From contig OZ220708.1 in the NCBI GenBank assembly GCA_965116595.1, positions 1,054,001 to 1,118,000 of the forward strand: a DNA stretch of 64,000 nt, written 5' to 3'. Of this stretch, positions 1 through 9,782 are shown in pieces. This DNA comes from G963663315 sp963668255 (GTDB taxonomy: Bacteria > Pseudomonadota > Gammaproteobacteria > Arenicellales > Poriferihabitantaceae). Both the position numbers and the translations under genes were made by a program. Within the stretch, counting starts at the first letter, position 1. The number at the start of each line of letters is the position of its first letter. The notes under the pieces are model-generated. The model had not been told where the DNA came from and searched no databases. It saw only the letters and a program-made list of their open reading frames with translations.

Positions 1-1
1 C

Positions 2-1087
2 AACCAGAACATCGGTTACATGGATCGCCTTGATTATGTCTCGATGATGTGTAACGAGCATGCCTATGTCCTGGCAATCGAGAAAATGCTCGGCATCCAT
101 ATCCCGCTCCGCGCACAATATATCAGGGTGCTGTTCGATGAGATCACCCGCATCCTGAATCACTGCCTGTGGCTGGGCGCCCACGCGCTGGATGTTGGCG
201 CCATGACCGTGTTCCTGTACTGTTTTCGCGAAAGGGAAGACCTGATGGATTGTTACGAGGCGGTATCGGGTGCGCGGATGCATGCCACTTACTATCGGCC
301 CGGTGGAGTTTATCGGGATTTGCCCGACCAGATGCCAAAATACGCCCCCACCGAACGGCATTCTGAGGAAGAGACCCGGGCACGCAACGAGGACCGCGAA
401 GGCTCACTGCTTGATTTCATCGAAGCCTTCACCCGGAAGTTTCCAGCCTGTGTAGACGAATATGAAACCCTGTTGAGCGATAACCGCATCTGGAAGCAGA
501 GGACTGTGGACATCGGAATTGTTGACCCTGAACGGGCAAAGGCACTGGGCTTTACCGGTGCGATGCTGAGAGGCTCCGGAGTGGAATGGGACTTGCGCAA
601 GAAACAGCCCTATGAAGTTTATGACAAAATGGATTTTGATATTCCGGTGGGCGTCAATGGTGACTGTTATGATCGCTATCTGGTGCGGGTCGAGGAAATG
701 CGTCAGTCCAATCGCATCATCAGGCAATGTATTGACTGGTTGCGCAATAATCCTGGGCCGGTCATTCTCGATGATCACAAGCTGACCCCGCCTTCGCGGG
801 AAAACATGAAAGGCGACATGGAATCCCTGATTCATCATTTCAAGTTATTCACCGAGGGTTATTGCGTACCTGCCGGAGAAGCATACGCGGCTATCGAACA
901 TCCGAAGGGGGAATTCGGTATTTATCTGGTTTCGGATGGCGCCAACAAGCCCTACCGGATAAAAATCCGTGCACCCGGGTTCGCCCACCTTGCTGCCTTG
1001 CAGGAAATGTCCAATGGTCACATGCTGGCGGACATGGTCGCGATCATTGGCACCCAGGACATCGTGTTCGGAGAGATAGACAGGTAA
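2..1087 (+). CDS. nuoD: NADH-quinone oxidoreductase subunit D (5' partial)
   Basis: This is the 49-kDa-type subunit of complex I, a peripheral-arm protein that helps form the quinone pocket. The reading frame is already open at base 2, so the first methionine in the window (base 20) is internal and the N-terminus lies outside. The visible part starts at the conserved segment containing RLDYVSMMCNEHAY and ends with DIVFGEIDR, the normal C-terminus of NuoD. The stretch RIKIRAPGFAHL near the end is also typical. It is followed after 3 bases by nuoE, in an operon that continues to nuoN. Family identity is secure from the motifs. Confidence 0.97.
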   Translation, partial: NQNIGYMDRLDYVSMMCNEHAYVLAIEKMLGIHIPLRAQYIRVLFDEITRILNHCLWLGAHALDVGAMTVFLYCFREREDLMDCYEAVSGARMHATYYRPGGVYRDLPDQMPKYAPTERHSEEETRARNEDREGSLLDFIEAFTRKFPACVDEYETLLSDNRIWKQRTVDIGIVDPERAKALGFTGAMLRGSGVEWDLRKKQPYEVYDKMDFDIPVGVNGDCYDRYLVRVEEMRQSNRIIRQCIDWLRNNPGPVILDDHKLTPPSRENMKGDMESLIHHFKLFTEGYCVPAGEAYAAIEHPKGEFGIYLVSDGANKPYRIKIRAPGFAHLAALQEMSNGHMLADMVAIIGTQDIVFGEIDR

Positions 1088-1090
1088 GCC

Positions 1091-1588
1091 ATGGCATCAG
1101 ACTGTACAAACAACTCCCTGCTTTGCGATGCGTCAATGCAACAGATCAACCATGAACTGGGTAAATATCCGGCGGACCAACGTCAGTCTGCGCTCATGGC
1201 AGCCCTTCGAATCGCCCAGGACGAACATGGCTGGCTGAGCGAGGAGTTGATCGAATTCGTTGCCGGTGTCATCGGGGTGCCGCCGATCAAGGCTTATGAG
1301 GTTGCGACTTTCTATTCAATGTATGACCTGAGCCCGACAGGCAGACATAAAGTGTGCCTGTGTACAAATATTTCCTGCATGTTACGTGGCTCGGATGAAA
1401 TTGTCGCTCACCTGCAGCAAAAACTTGGAATCAAATTTGGCGAAACCACTGCGGATGGTCAGTTCACCTTGAAGGAAGTGGAGTGTCTGGCGGCTTGTGC
1501 CGGTGCGCCGATGATGCAGATAGGTCATGATTACTACGAAGATTTGACCCCTGACAAGGTCGACCGGATTCTTGAGACGCTGACATGA
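1091..1588 (+). CDS. nuoE: NADH-quinone oxidoreductase subunit E
   Basis: This is the 24-kDa-type subunit of the NADH dehydrogenase module of complex I. It carries the N1a [2Fe-2S] cluster in a thioredoxin-like fold. The 165-residue length is normal. The four cluster cysteines are visible as CTNISC (about residues 92-97) and CLAACAGAP (about residues 136-144). The N-terminal helical segment contains the typical QDEHGWLSEE and VATFYSMYDL motifs. The ATG at 1091 lies 3 bases after nuoD. The 3' end overlaps nuoF by 4 bases (ATGA), which implies translational coupling. Confidence 0.97.
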   Translation: MASDCTNNSLLCDASMQQINHELGKYPADQRQSALMAALRIAQDEHGWLSEELIEFVAGVIGVPPIKAYEVATFYSMYDLSPTGRHKVCLCTNISCMLRGSDEIVAHLQQKLGIKFGETTADGQFTLKEVECLAACAGAPMMQIGHDYYEDLTPDKVDRILETLT

Positions 1589-2889
1589 ACATGCCATTGG
1601 TTGCCGACCGGTTCAGTTCCTTGCGCATGGCGTGCAATGTAAGCCTGCCTGACCCTTCTGTCGAAAAACCATGGACGTTGCCAGGCTACCGTGCGAACGG
1701 TGGTTACCTGGCATTGGAAAAAGTACTTTCCGGACAGATACCGCATACCAGGATTATCGATACCATCAAGCAATCGAACATTCGGGGTCGAGGCGGCGCT
1801 GGATTTCCGGTGGGTGTGAAATGGAGCTTCATGCCAAGGAGCTCGGCTGACCAGAAATATGTAGTCTGTAATTCAGACGAAGGCGAACCCGGCACCTGCA
1901 AGGACCGGGATATCATGCGACTGAACCCGCATGCCCTGATTGAGGGAATGACCATTGGCGGTTATGTAATGGGCGCCACGGTGGGATACAACTATATACG
2001 TGGCGAGTTCTGGGAACCCTATGAGGTCATGGAGGAGGCGATTAAAGAGGCTTATCAGGCCGGCTTTCTGGGTCGCAACCTGTTCGGCTCGGGCTTCGAT
2101 TTTGATCTGTACAATCATCTTGGCGCTGGCGCCTATATCTGCGGCGAGGAAACCGCATTGCTCAACTCACTGGAAGGCAAAAAGGGTGAGCCACGCTTCA
2201 AGCCCCCGTTCCCCGCGGCATTTGGTCTATACGGCAAGCCGACCACGATAAACAATACCGAATCCTTTGCTTCTGTGCCAGCGATCTTAAGAGCCGATGG
2301 CAACTGGATGGATGGCGACTGGTTCAGGCAACTGGGCGTTGAAAATTCCGGAGGGGTGAAAGTGTTCTCGGTGACGGGTCATGTGGAACGACCCGGAAAT
2401 TATGAAATCAGGATGGGCACGCCTTTTCGTGAATTGCTGGAAATGGCGGGCGGGGTATGGAAGGGCCGCAAGTTGAAGGCAGTTATCCCCGGCGGGTCGT
2501 CGGTACCGGTGATGCCTGCAGAAAATATCATGAAAGCAAACATGGATTACGATTCACTGCAAAAATGCGGATCCGCGGTAGGCGCAGGCTCCGTGATTAT
2601 TATGGATGAAACCACCGACATGGTGAAAATTCTTGAGCGTATTGCATATTTTTACTACGAAGAATCCTGTGGCCAGTGCACGCCGTGCCGGGAAGGCACA
2701 GGTTGGCTGTATCGCATTTTAAAACGAATCGATGCGGGTCATGGCAGGGCTGAGGATCTGGATACCCTGCTTGATGTCGCCAACCGGATAGAAGGCCGCA
2801 CCATCTGTGCTTTGGGTGATGCGGCGGCCTGGCCTGTGCAAAGTTTCCTTGCGCATTTTCGCCACGAGTTCGAAGCAAAGATCAGGTAA
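1585..2889 (+). CDS. nuoF: NADH-quinone oxidoreductase subunit F
   Basis: This is the 51-kDa-type subunit that binds NADH and FMN and carries the N3 [4Fe-4S] cluster. The FMN/NADH region shows GRGGAGFPVGVKW and NSDEGEPGTCKDRD. The cluster ligands are SCGQCTPC at about residues 361-368 and a fourth cysteine in TICALGD near residue 408. At 434 residues it is normal for the family. The start overlaps the nuoE stop by 4 bases. nuoG begins 12 bases downstream. Confidence 0.97.
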   Translation: MNMPLVADRFSSLRMACNVSLPDPSVEKPWTLPGYRANGGYLALEKVLSGQIPHTRIIDTIKQSNIRGRGGAGFPVGVKWSFMPRSSADQKYVVCNSDEGEPGTCKDRDIMRLNPHALIEGMTIGGYVMGATVGYNYIRGEFWEPYEVMEEAIKEAYQAGFLGRNLFGSGFDFDLYNHLGAGAYICGEETALLNSLEGKKGEPRFKPPFPAAFGLYGKPTTINNTESFASVPAILRADGNWMDGDWFRQLGVENSGGVKVFSVTGHVERPGNYEIRMGTPFRELLEMAGGVWKGRKLKAVIPGGSSVPVMPAENIMKANMDYDSLQKCGSAVGAGSVIIMDETTDMVKILERIAYFYYEESCGQCTPCREGTGWLYRILKRIDAGHGRAEDLDTLLDVANRIEGRTICALGDAAAWPVQSFLAHFRHEFEAKIR

Positions 2890-2901
2890 CGACAAGCTAT
2901 C

Positions 2902-5280
2902 ATGAGTACTATTAAAATAGAAGTTGACGGCAAGGAACTGGAAGCCCAGCCAGGGGAGATGCTGATTCGTGTCACCGACCGCAATGATATTTACATTCCC
3001 CGATTCTGCTACCACGACAAACTGTCGATCGCAGCAAATTGTCGAATGTGCCTGGTGGAAATAGAAAGAGCGCCAAAACCGATGCCGGCCTGCGCGACTC
3101 CGGTTAACGCTGGCATGAAGGTTTTTACCCGATCAGAACTTGCCCGCCAGGCCCAGAAAGGCACGATGGAGTTCCTGTTGATCAATCATCCACTGGACTG
3201 CCCGGTTTGTGATCAGGGTGGAGAATGCCCCTTACAGGATCAGGCGATGGGGTATGGCAATGACGATTCGCGTTTCATGGAACCCAAAAGGGTAGTTCCG
3301 AATTACGACATCGGACCCCTGGTCGCCACTGAAATGACACGCTGTATTCACTGTACACGCTGTGTGCGCTTTGGAGAAGAAGTCGCCGGGGTGGTTGAAA
3401 TGGGTATGCCGGGTCGGGGCGAGCATGTAAAAATCAGCACCTTCCTGAGTCGCCCGGTTGATTCTGAAGTTTCGGGCAATATTATTGATCTGTGTCCTGT
3501 TGGAGCGCTTACATCCAAGCCCTATCGATTCGCAGCGCGCTCATGGGAACTGGAAAACCATTCGGCTGTCAGTCCACACGATTGCCTCGGAACCAATATA
3601 AATATTCAAACACTTCGAGGCCAGGTTGAAAGGGTCCTGCCGATCGAAAACCCCGAGATCAACGAATCCTGGCTGGCAGACCGGGATCGTTTTTCTTATG
3701 AAGCGGTCAACAGCGAGCAGCGCCTGAGCGAACCGATGATCAGGGAAAACGCCAGTTGGCGGAAAACCGACTGGGAAACCGCCCTGACCTTTGCCGCCGA
3801 GGGACTGCGAACCATTATCAATGACGGGTCAGCCAATGACATCGGAGGAATTGCAGGCGCCACATCGACATTGGAAGAGTTTTACCTGTTGCAGAAGTTG
3901 CTGAGGGGGTTGGGCAGTGAAAATGTTGACCACCGGTTGCAACAGTTTGATTTCAGGGACGATGATTTAAGCCCGGCTTTCCCTGCATCGGAAGTAGCTG
4001 TCAGCGACTATGACAAACAAAAGGCTATATTGTTGATAGGTTCCAATATCCGCAAGGAACAGCCCTTGCTTTCCCTGAAAATCCGACAGGGATTTCAATC
4101 CGGCATAACCCGGGTCAGCGCCATCAATCCTGTGGATTATGATTTGAATTTTGGTTTGGTGGAATCCATCTCCTGTGTCGGCAGGGCGTTGATATCCCGG
4201 CTGGCAGGACTTGCAATGAGCATTGCCACAATCAAATCGATTGACCTGCCTGAAGAAATCCGGGCGCTTGCTATTGAAAATTCCGGTATGCAGCGGTCAG
4301 CACAGAATCTGGTTGATGCGGGTGGCAACAGTCTGATCATTCTGGGGGCACTGGCCCAGCAGCATCCGGACGCCAGTGTGATCAAGGCCATCGCAAACTG
4401 GATTGCTGATACAGCAGACTGCAAACTGGCAATCCTGGCTCCAGCCAATAGTGCGGCCGGGCACATTGCAAATTGTCTGCCGCATGGGAATGGTAAAAAT
4501 CTGCATGACATGCTGACTGGAGGACTACAGGGTTTTGTACTGCTCGGCTGTGAGCCGGAACTCGACAGTATCGACGGAAAAGCAGCGGTATCGGCGATGA
4601 ACAGGGCGCGCTTCGTGGTTCAAATGAGCGCATTTCAAAGTGAATCCGTCAAAAATTATGCAGATGTGCTGTTGCCGGTAGCCGCCTTTACCGAGACTGC
4701 CGGCACATTTATCAACTGCGAAGGCCGGGTTCAAAAGGCCGAAGTCGCAGCCAGCCCCGTGGGTCAGGCCCGGCCTGCCTGGAAGGTACTGCGTGTACTG
4801 GGAAATTTCATGCACTGTGATGGATTCGAATTCATCACACTCGACGATGTGATGGCGGAAATCAGCTCTTCGATCAGAATCGACGATATACAACCGAACG
4901 CGCGTTCAAGTCAGTACAGAGTCAGTCCGTTGTTGTCTGCCACCGATACAGACGGACTGTTGCGAATCACAGATATGCCAATGTATCGCGGTGATGTCAC
5001 ATTGCGTAATACAAAGGCGCTCCTGCGCACCGCAGATAATCCCGCGCCGGCAGCATCGATCAATCCCGCCACTGCACGAAAACTGGATCTGGATGAGGGT
5101 GACGAAGTGGTCGTACAGGAACTCGACAAAAAAGGACCAGGGAAAGCCCGATTACCGCTCAGATTGAACCATCGCATGGTAGATGACTGTGTCCATGTTC
5201 CTGCGGGGTTTCATGAAACGACGAACCTGGGAGGCCATGCCAGGGTCAACCTTATGAAGGCGCATAAGGTGAAAGCCTGA
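2902..5280 (+). CDS. nuoG: NADH-quinone oxidoreductase subunit G
   Basis: This is the 75-kDa-type iron-sulfur subunit of complex I. The N-terminal [2Fe-2S] domain has cysteines in CYHDKLSIAANCRMC (about residues 37-51). Next comes the His/Cys-ligated cluster motif HPLDCPVCDQGGECPL, then a [4Fe-4S] domain with CIHCTRC and a distal CPVGAL. The remainder is a degenerate molybdopterin-oxidoreductase-like domain. The 792-residue length matches the proteobacterial form. Its stop overlaps the nuoH start by one base (TGATG). Confidence 0.97.
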   Translation: MSTIKIEVDGKELEAQPGEMLIRVTDRNDIYIPRFCYHDKLSIAANCRMCLVEIERAPKPMPACATPVNAGMKVFTRSELARQAQKGTMEFLLINHPLDCPVCDQGGECPLQDQAMGYGNDDSRFMEPKRVVPNYDIGPLVATEMTRCIHCTRCVRFGEEVAGVVEMGMPGRGEHVKISTFLSRPVDSEVSGNIIDLCPVGALTSKPYRFAARSWELENHSAVSPHDCLGTNINIQTLRGQVERVLPIENPEINESWLADRDRFSYEAVNSEQRLSEPMIRENASWRKTDWETALTFAAEGLRTIINDGSANDIGGIAGATSTLEEFYLLQKLLRGLGSENVDHRLQQFDFRDDDLSPAFPASEVAVSDYDKQKAILLIGSNIRKEQPLLSLKIRQGFQSGITRVSAINPVDYDLNFGLVESISCVGRALISRLAGLAMSIATIKSIDLPEEIRALAIENSGMQRSAQNLVDAGGNSLIILGALAQQHPDASVIKAIANWIADTADCKLAILAPANSAAGHIANCLPHGNGKNLHDMLTGGLQGFVLLGCEPELDSIDGKAAVSAMNRARFVVQMSAFQSESVKNYADVLLPVAAFTETAGTFINCEGRVQKAEVAASPVGQARPAWKVLRVLGNFMHCDGFEFITLDDVMAEISSSIRIDDIQPNARSSQYRVSPLLSATDTDGLLRITDMPMYRGDVTLRNTKALLRTADNPAPAASINPATARKLDLDEGDEVVVQELDKKGPGKARLPLRLNHRMVDDCVHVPAGFHETTNLGGHARVNLMKAHKVKA

Positions 5281-6326
5281 TGTATGATTTCTTTTTCTCG
5301 ATGACAGGCTGGCTGCCGGACAACTTGCAGTATTTCGTCTGGGTCATGCTGAAGATTATCGTCATCATACTGCCTCTGATGGGATGCGTGGCCTGGTTTA
5401 CTTTTGCAGAACGCAAGGCGATCGGGTATATGCAGACTCGGGTCGGGCCAAACCGGGTCGGGATCAAGGGCTGGGGACAACCGATTGCGGATGTCGTCAA
5501 ACTGATGTTCAAGGAGATCATCATACCGAGGAAATCGAACCGATACCTTTTCCTGATCGCCCCTGTTCTTTCCCTGGCGCCAGCGCTTGCAGCCTGGGCC
5601 GTGATCCCGTTCTCCGACTCGCTGGTGCTGGCCGATATTGATGCCAGCCTGTTATATGTGCTCGCACTGACATCAATGGGAGTCTATGGTGTGATTGTCG
5701 CTGGCTGGGCATCGAATTCCAAATACGCTTTTCTTGGCGCCATGCGCTCCGCCGCGCAGATCGTTGCTTACGAAATTGCCATGGGGTTTGCCCTGGTTGG
5801 GGTGCTGATGGTTGCAGGCAGTCTTAATTTAAGAGAAATCGTGATTCATCAATCCGGCGGCTTCTGGCAGTGGTACTGGCTACCCCTGCTGCCGTTGTTC
5901 ATAGTGTATTTCATTTCCGGTGTAGCAGAAACCAATCGGGCGCCGTTTGATGTGGCGGAAGGCGAATCGGAAATTGTCGCCGGATTCCATGTGGAATACT
6001 CCGGCATGGGTTTTGCGGTGTTTTTCCTGGCGGAATATGCCAACATAATTCTGATTGCCGCACTCACTGTATTGATGTTTCTGGGAGGATGGCTGCCGCC
6101 GATTGAGGTGGCGCCCTTCACCTGGATTCCGGGTCTGTTCTGGTTTGGATTGAAAACTGCCGCAGTGGCATTCATGTTTTTGTGGCTTCGTGCAACCTTT
6201 CCCCGTTATCGCTACGATCAGATCATGCGTCTTGGCTGGAAAGTCCTGATTCCAATCACCCTGGTATGGATTGTTGTGATCGGTCTTGGAAAGTTTTACA
6301 CGCCGCTCAGATTTGTTTTTGAATAA
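5280..6326 (+). CDS. nuoH: NADH-quinone oxidoreductase subunit H
   Basis: This is the ND1-like membrane subunit that joins the peripheral and membrane arms of complex I and lines the quinone channel. It is a 348-residue polytopic protein with about eight hydrophobic segments. The conserved motifs FAERKAIGYMQTRVGPNR and ETNRAPFDVAEGESE are intact. It starts at the ATG overlapping the nuoG stop. A 31-base gap separates it from nuoI. Confidence 0.97.
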   Translation: MYDFFFSMTGWLPDNLQYFVWVMLKIIVIILPLMGCVAWFTFAERKAIGYMQTRVGPNRVGIKGWGQPIADVVKLMFKEIIIPRKSNRYLFLIAPVLSLAPALAAWAVIPFSDSLVLADIDASLLYVLALTSMGVYGVIVAGWASNSKYAFLGAMRSAAQIVAYEIAMGFALVGVLMVAGSLNLREIVIHQSGGFWQWYWLPLLPLFIVYFISGVAETNRAPFDVAEGESEIVAGFHVEYSGMGFAVFFLAEYANIILIAALTVLMFLGGWLPPIEVAPFTWIPGLFWFGLKTAAVAFMFLWLRATFPRYRYDQIMRLGWKVLIPITLVWIVVIGLGKFYTPLRFVFE

Positions 6327-6357
6327 CGGTACGAGAAAATAATTACAGGTATTCAAC

Positions 6358-6849
6358 ATGAGGCTGGACCTTAAGCAGCTATATAAAACCTTTTCACTGA
6401 AAGAACTGAGAAAAGGATTGGGTGTGACCGGTCGTCAGTTGCTCCGCAAGAAAACGACGATCATGTATCCGGAAGAAAAAACACCGAAATCACCGCGGTT
6501 TCGAGGCCTGCACGCGCTGCGACGCTACCCTAATGGTGAGGAACGCTGCATTGCGTGCAAACTGTGTGAAGCAGTGTGCCCGGCATTGGCCATTACCATT
6601 GATTCCGAAGAACGTGAAGATGGTACCCGTCGCACCACTCTTTATGAAATTGACTTGTTTAAATGCGTTTACTGCGGGTTTTGCGAAGAAGCCTGCCCGG
6701 TGGATTCGATCGTGATGACTGATATTCTTGAATTCCACATGGAAGAGAATGTAGAGCGGGTAATCGACAAGCAGGGCCTGCTGGAAGTAGGTGACAGGTA
6801 CGAAGCCGAGATCGCCGCCGCACGCAAACAGGATTCAACATACAGATAA
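6358..6849 (+). CDS. nuoI: NADH-quinone oxidoreductase subunit I
   Basis: This is the TYKY-like ferredoxin subunit of complex I, carrying two [4Fe-4S] clusters (N6a/N6b) that pass electrons toward N2. The two motifs CIACKLCEAVCP and CVYCGFCEEACP are about 40 residues apart. The 163-residue length and the amphipathic N-terminus are typical. It lies between nuoH and nuoJ, with 8 bases before nuoJ. Confidence 0.97.
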   Translation: MRLDLKQLYKTFSLKELRKGLGVTGRQLLRKKTTIMYPEEKTPKSPRFRGLHALRRYPNGEERCIACKLCEAVCPALAITIDSEEREDGTRRTTLYEIDLFKCVYCGFCEEACPVDSIVMTDILEFHMEENVERVIDKQGLLEVGDRYEAEIAAARKQDSTYR

Positions 6850-6857
6850 ATCGGGCG

Positions 6858-7481
6858 ATGACATTTCTGCAAACAGCCTTTTATGTATTCAGTGCGATCC
6901 TGGTACTTGCGGCCATGATGGTGGTGACTATCCGCAATCCGGTCAAATCCGCATTGTTCCTGGTACTGGCGTTTTTCAGCGCGGCCTGTATCTGGATTAC
7001 ATTGCAGGCCGAGTTCCTGGCCATTGTCCTGGTGCTGGTCTATGTCGGAGCAGTGATGGTATTATTTCTGTTCGTGGTGATGATGCTGGATATCGATCTC
7101 GCCAGACTGCGTGCAGGATTCACCCGTTATCTACCGATTGGCTCACTGATCGCAGTGTTGCTTGTTGTTGAAATTGCACTGGTGCTGCATGGCTCCTTTG
7201 ACGCAGGCGATTACAACAATCCGGCCGACTTTGGAGCCAACTACAGCAACTCCAAGGCACTGGGCGGGCAGCTATATACCCTCTATGTCTTCGCATTTGA
7301 AATCGCTGCGCTGATTTTGCTGGTTGCGATTATTGCAGCGATTGTCCTGACCATGAGGAGGCGACCTGAAACAAAATATATCAACCCCGGAGAACAGGTA
7401 CTGGTGAAACGTGAAGACCGTCTGCGAATCGTAAATATGAAATCAGAGCCCTCCCCCCCGGCGGACCGTCACCAACCATGA
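6858..7481 (+). CDS. nuoJ: NADH-quinone oxidoreductase subunit J
   Basis: This is the ND6-like membrane subunit of complex I. The 207-residue protein has five hydrophobic segments, with the conserved VLVYVGAVMVLFLFVVMMLD region near residues 57-76. A short polar C-terminal tail ends in a proline-rich stretch. The stop overlaps the nuoK start by 4 bases. Confidence 0.95.
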   Translation: MTFLQTAFYVFSAILVLAAMMVVTIRNPVKSALFLVLAFFSAACIWITLQAEFLAIVLVLVYVGAVMVLFLFVVMMLDIDLARLRAGFTRYLPIGSLIAVLLVVEIALVLHGSFDAGDYNNPADFGANYSNSKALGGQLYTLYVFAFEIAALILLVAIIAAIVLTMRRRPETKYINPGEQVLVKREDRLRIVNMKSEPSPPADRHQP

Positions 7482-7783
7482 TTCCACTATCCCACTATCT
7501 CATTTTAGGTGCGATCCTGTTTGCCATCAGCGTTGTCGGTATTTTTCTGAATCGCAAGAATGTTGTGATCCTGTTGATGGCGATTGAACTGTTGCTGCTT
7601 GCGGTCAATATGAATTTCGTTGCCTTCTCACACTACCTGAACGATATTGCGGGTCAGGTGTTCGTGTTCTTCATCCTGACCGTGGCCGCAGCAGAGGCCG
7701 CGATCGGACTTGCAATCCTGATCGTATTGTTCAGGAGCAGACAAACCATCAATGTTGACGAACTGGATTCATTAAAGGGATGA
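7478..7783 (+). CDS. nuoK: NADH-quinone oxidoreductase subunit K
   Basis: This is the ND4L-like membrane subunit of complex I: 101 residues with three transmembrane helices. The conserved glutamates sit in the helices (MAIELLLLAVNMN and AAAEAAIGLAI). It overlaps nuoJ and nuoL by 4 bases at each end, a tightly coupled arrangement. Confidence 0.96.
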   Translation: MIPLSHYLILGAILFAISVVGIFLNRKNVVILLMAIELLLLAVNMNFVAFSHYLNDIAGQVFVFFILTVAAAEAAIGLAILIVLFRSRQTINVDELDSLKG

Positions 7784-9741
7784 AGAATATCTACCTTGCC
7801 ATTCCCTTGATTTGTCTGGCCGCCTCGATAATAACCGGATTGTTTGGCAAATTCATCGGGCGTCGAGGCGCCCATTCGATCACTATTGTCGGTGTGACCA
7901 TCGCCTTTGTATTGTCTGTGTGGGTCTATGCCGATGTTCGAAGCGGCCACATCGTCAACCTGGCAGTGTATAACTGGGCGATCAGTGGCGGCATTCCTTT
8001 CCAGATCGGATTTTTGATCGATGAGTTGAGCGCGACGATGATGGTGATTGTCACCTTTGTTTCGCTGATGGTTCATGTCTATACCATTGGCTATATGGCG
8101 GAGGACCCGGGTTACCAGCGATTTTTCTGCTACATATCGCTGTTTACTTTCTCCATGTTGATGCTGGTCATGTCGAACAATTTCCTTCAGCTTTTTTTCG
8201 GCTGGGAAGCGGTGGGACTGGTGTCTTATCTGTTGATTGGATTCTGGTTTGATCGGGAAACCGCGATATTCGCCAATATGAAAGCATTCCTGGTGAATCG
8301 CATCGGTGACTTCGGATTTCTGCTCGGAATCGCTGCGATTCTGGCGGTCTTTGGCTCGCTGGATTATGCGACCGTATTCAGCAGCGCTGAAGGAACCGGG
8401 GAAGCCACCGTAACCTCGCCCTTTGGCGAATGGAAATGGATCACGGTGATTTGCATTCTGCTGTTTGTCGGGGCTATGGGCAAATCCGCCCAGATACCCC
8501 TGCATGTCTGGTTGCCGGATTCCATGGAGGGCCCGACCCCGATTTCGGCATTGATCCATGCAGCCACCATGGTAACGGCGGGGATTTTCATGGTTGCCCG
8601 CATGTCACCCTTGTTCGAACTGAGCGAGACCGCATTGTCGGTAGTATTAATCATCGGCGCCACCACTGCAATCTTAATGGCTCTGGTTGGCCTGGTCCAA
8701 AATGACATCAAAAGAGTGGTTGCATACTCGACCCTGTCGCAACTCGGTTATATGACTGTGGCGCTGGGTGCGTCGGCTTACGAGATTGCGATCTTTCATC
8801 TTGGTACGCATGCGTTTTTCAAGGCGCTGCTGTTTCTGGCTGCAGGCTCGGTCATTATCGCCATGCATCACGAGCAGGATATGAGAAAAATGGGTGGATT
8901 AAGGGCGATCATGCCGATTACCTATCTGACCTGTCTGGCCGGCTCGCTGGCACTGGCCGGAATCCCGCCATTCGCCGGATTTTTCTCCAAGGATGCGATT
9001 ATCGTAGCGGTACATCACAGCCAGACCGCAGGAGCGCAATATGCCTATATCGCAGTGCTGACCGGTGTATTCATCACTGCGTTTTATTCTTTCAGATTGT
9101 TGTTCATGACTTTTCATGGCAGAAACAGATCAGATACGCACATCAAACTGCAAATGCATGAATCACCTGCAGTAGTGACGCTGCCCCTGATTGCGCTGGC
9201 CATTCCTTCGATCCTGGCGGGCCTGATTTTCTTTGGCCCGGTGATCAGCGGGGAACACTTCGGCAACTCCCTGTTCACCCTGGACAGCCATGATGTCACG
9301 CAGGAAATTGTCGAGGGTTATAACGGCAGGACCGGAGTCATGCTGATACTCAGCGCTATCTTACATGGCATGCTGACTCTCCCTTTCTGGCTGGCAGTTG
9401 GTGGAATTATCAGTGCCTGGTATTGTTATTGTCGCAATCCCGCATTTCCGGCAAGAATTGCAACAACAGCGGGGCCGATCTACCGCATTTTGCAAAATAA
9501 GTACGGCTTTGACAATTTCTATCAGGCCCTGTTCGCAAAGGGCTCGGTGATGTCGGGGAAACTGCTGTACAAATATTTCGATGCGGGATTGATTGACGGG
9601 GCGCTGGTGAATGGAACCGCCAATACCGTGGCTGCCATATCAGTTGTCATGAGAAAAATCCAGACCGGTTATACCTATCACTATGCCTTCGTGATGATTA
9701 TCGGATTATTCAGCCTGGTCACGTTGTTTATCTGGTTTTGA
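7780..9741 (+). CDS. nuoL: NADH-quinone oxidoreductase subunit L
   Basis: This is an ND5-like antiporter-type proton-pumping subunit with the long lateral C-terminal helix. At 653 residues it is normal. Conserved segments include FFGWEAVGLVSYLLIGFW, KSAQIPLHVWLPDSMEGPTP and ALIHAATMVTAG, with charged residues typical of the proton path. It is followed by a 41-base gap and nuoM. Confidence 0.97.
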   Translation: MKNIYLAIPLICLAASIITGLFGKFIGRRGAHSITIVGVTIAFVLSVWVYADVRSGHIVNLAVYNWAISGGIPFQIGFLIDELSATMMVIVTFVSLMVHVYTIGYMAEDPGYQRFFCYISLFTFSMLMLVMSNNFLQLFFGWEAVGLVSYLLIGFWFDRETAIFANMKAFLVNRIGDFGFLLGIAAILAVFGSLDYATVFSSAEGTGEATVTSPFGEWKWITVICILLFVGAMGKSAQIPLHVWLPDSMEGPTPISALIHAATMVTAGIFMVARMSPLFELSETALSVVLIIGATTAILMALVGLVQNDIKRVVAYSTLSQLGYMTVALGASAYEIAIFHLGTHAFFKALLFLAAGSVIIAMHHEQDMRKMGGLRAIMPITYLTCLAGSLALAGIPPFAGFFSKDAIIVAVHHSQTAGAQYAYIAVLTGVFITAFYSFRLLFMTFHGRNRSDTHIKLQMHESPAVVTLPLIALAIPSILAGLIFFGPVISGEHFGNSLFTLDSHDVTQEIVEGYNGRTGVMLILSAILHGMLTLPFWLAVGGIISAWYCYCRNPAFPARIATTAGPIYRILQNKYGFDNFYQALFAKGSVMSGKLLYKYFDAGLIDGALVNGTANTVAAISVVMRKIQTGYTYHYAFVMIIGLFSLVTLFIWF

Positions 9742-9782
9742 GCATGACGCTTGACTGATGATGCCAATTAACGAAGTCCCGT

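Noticed and set aside
404..838. Long minus-strand open frames opposite nuoD and other nuo genes
   Set aside because: They are antisense shadows of strongly conserved complex I genes and have no recognisable domains.
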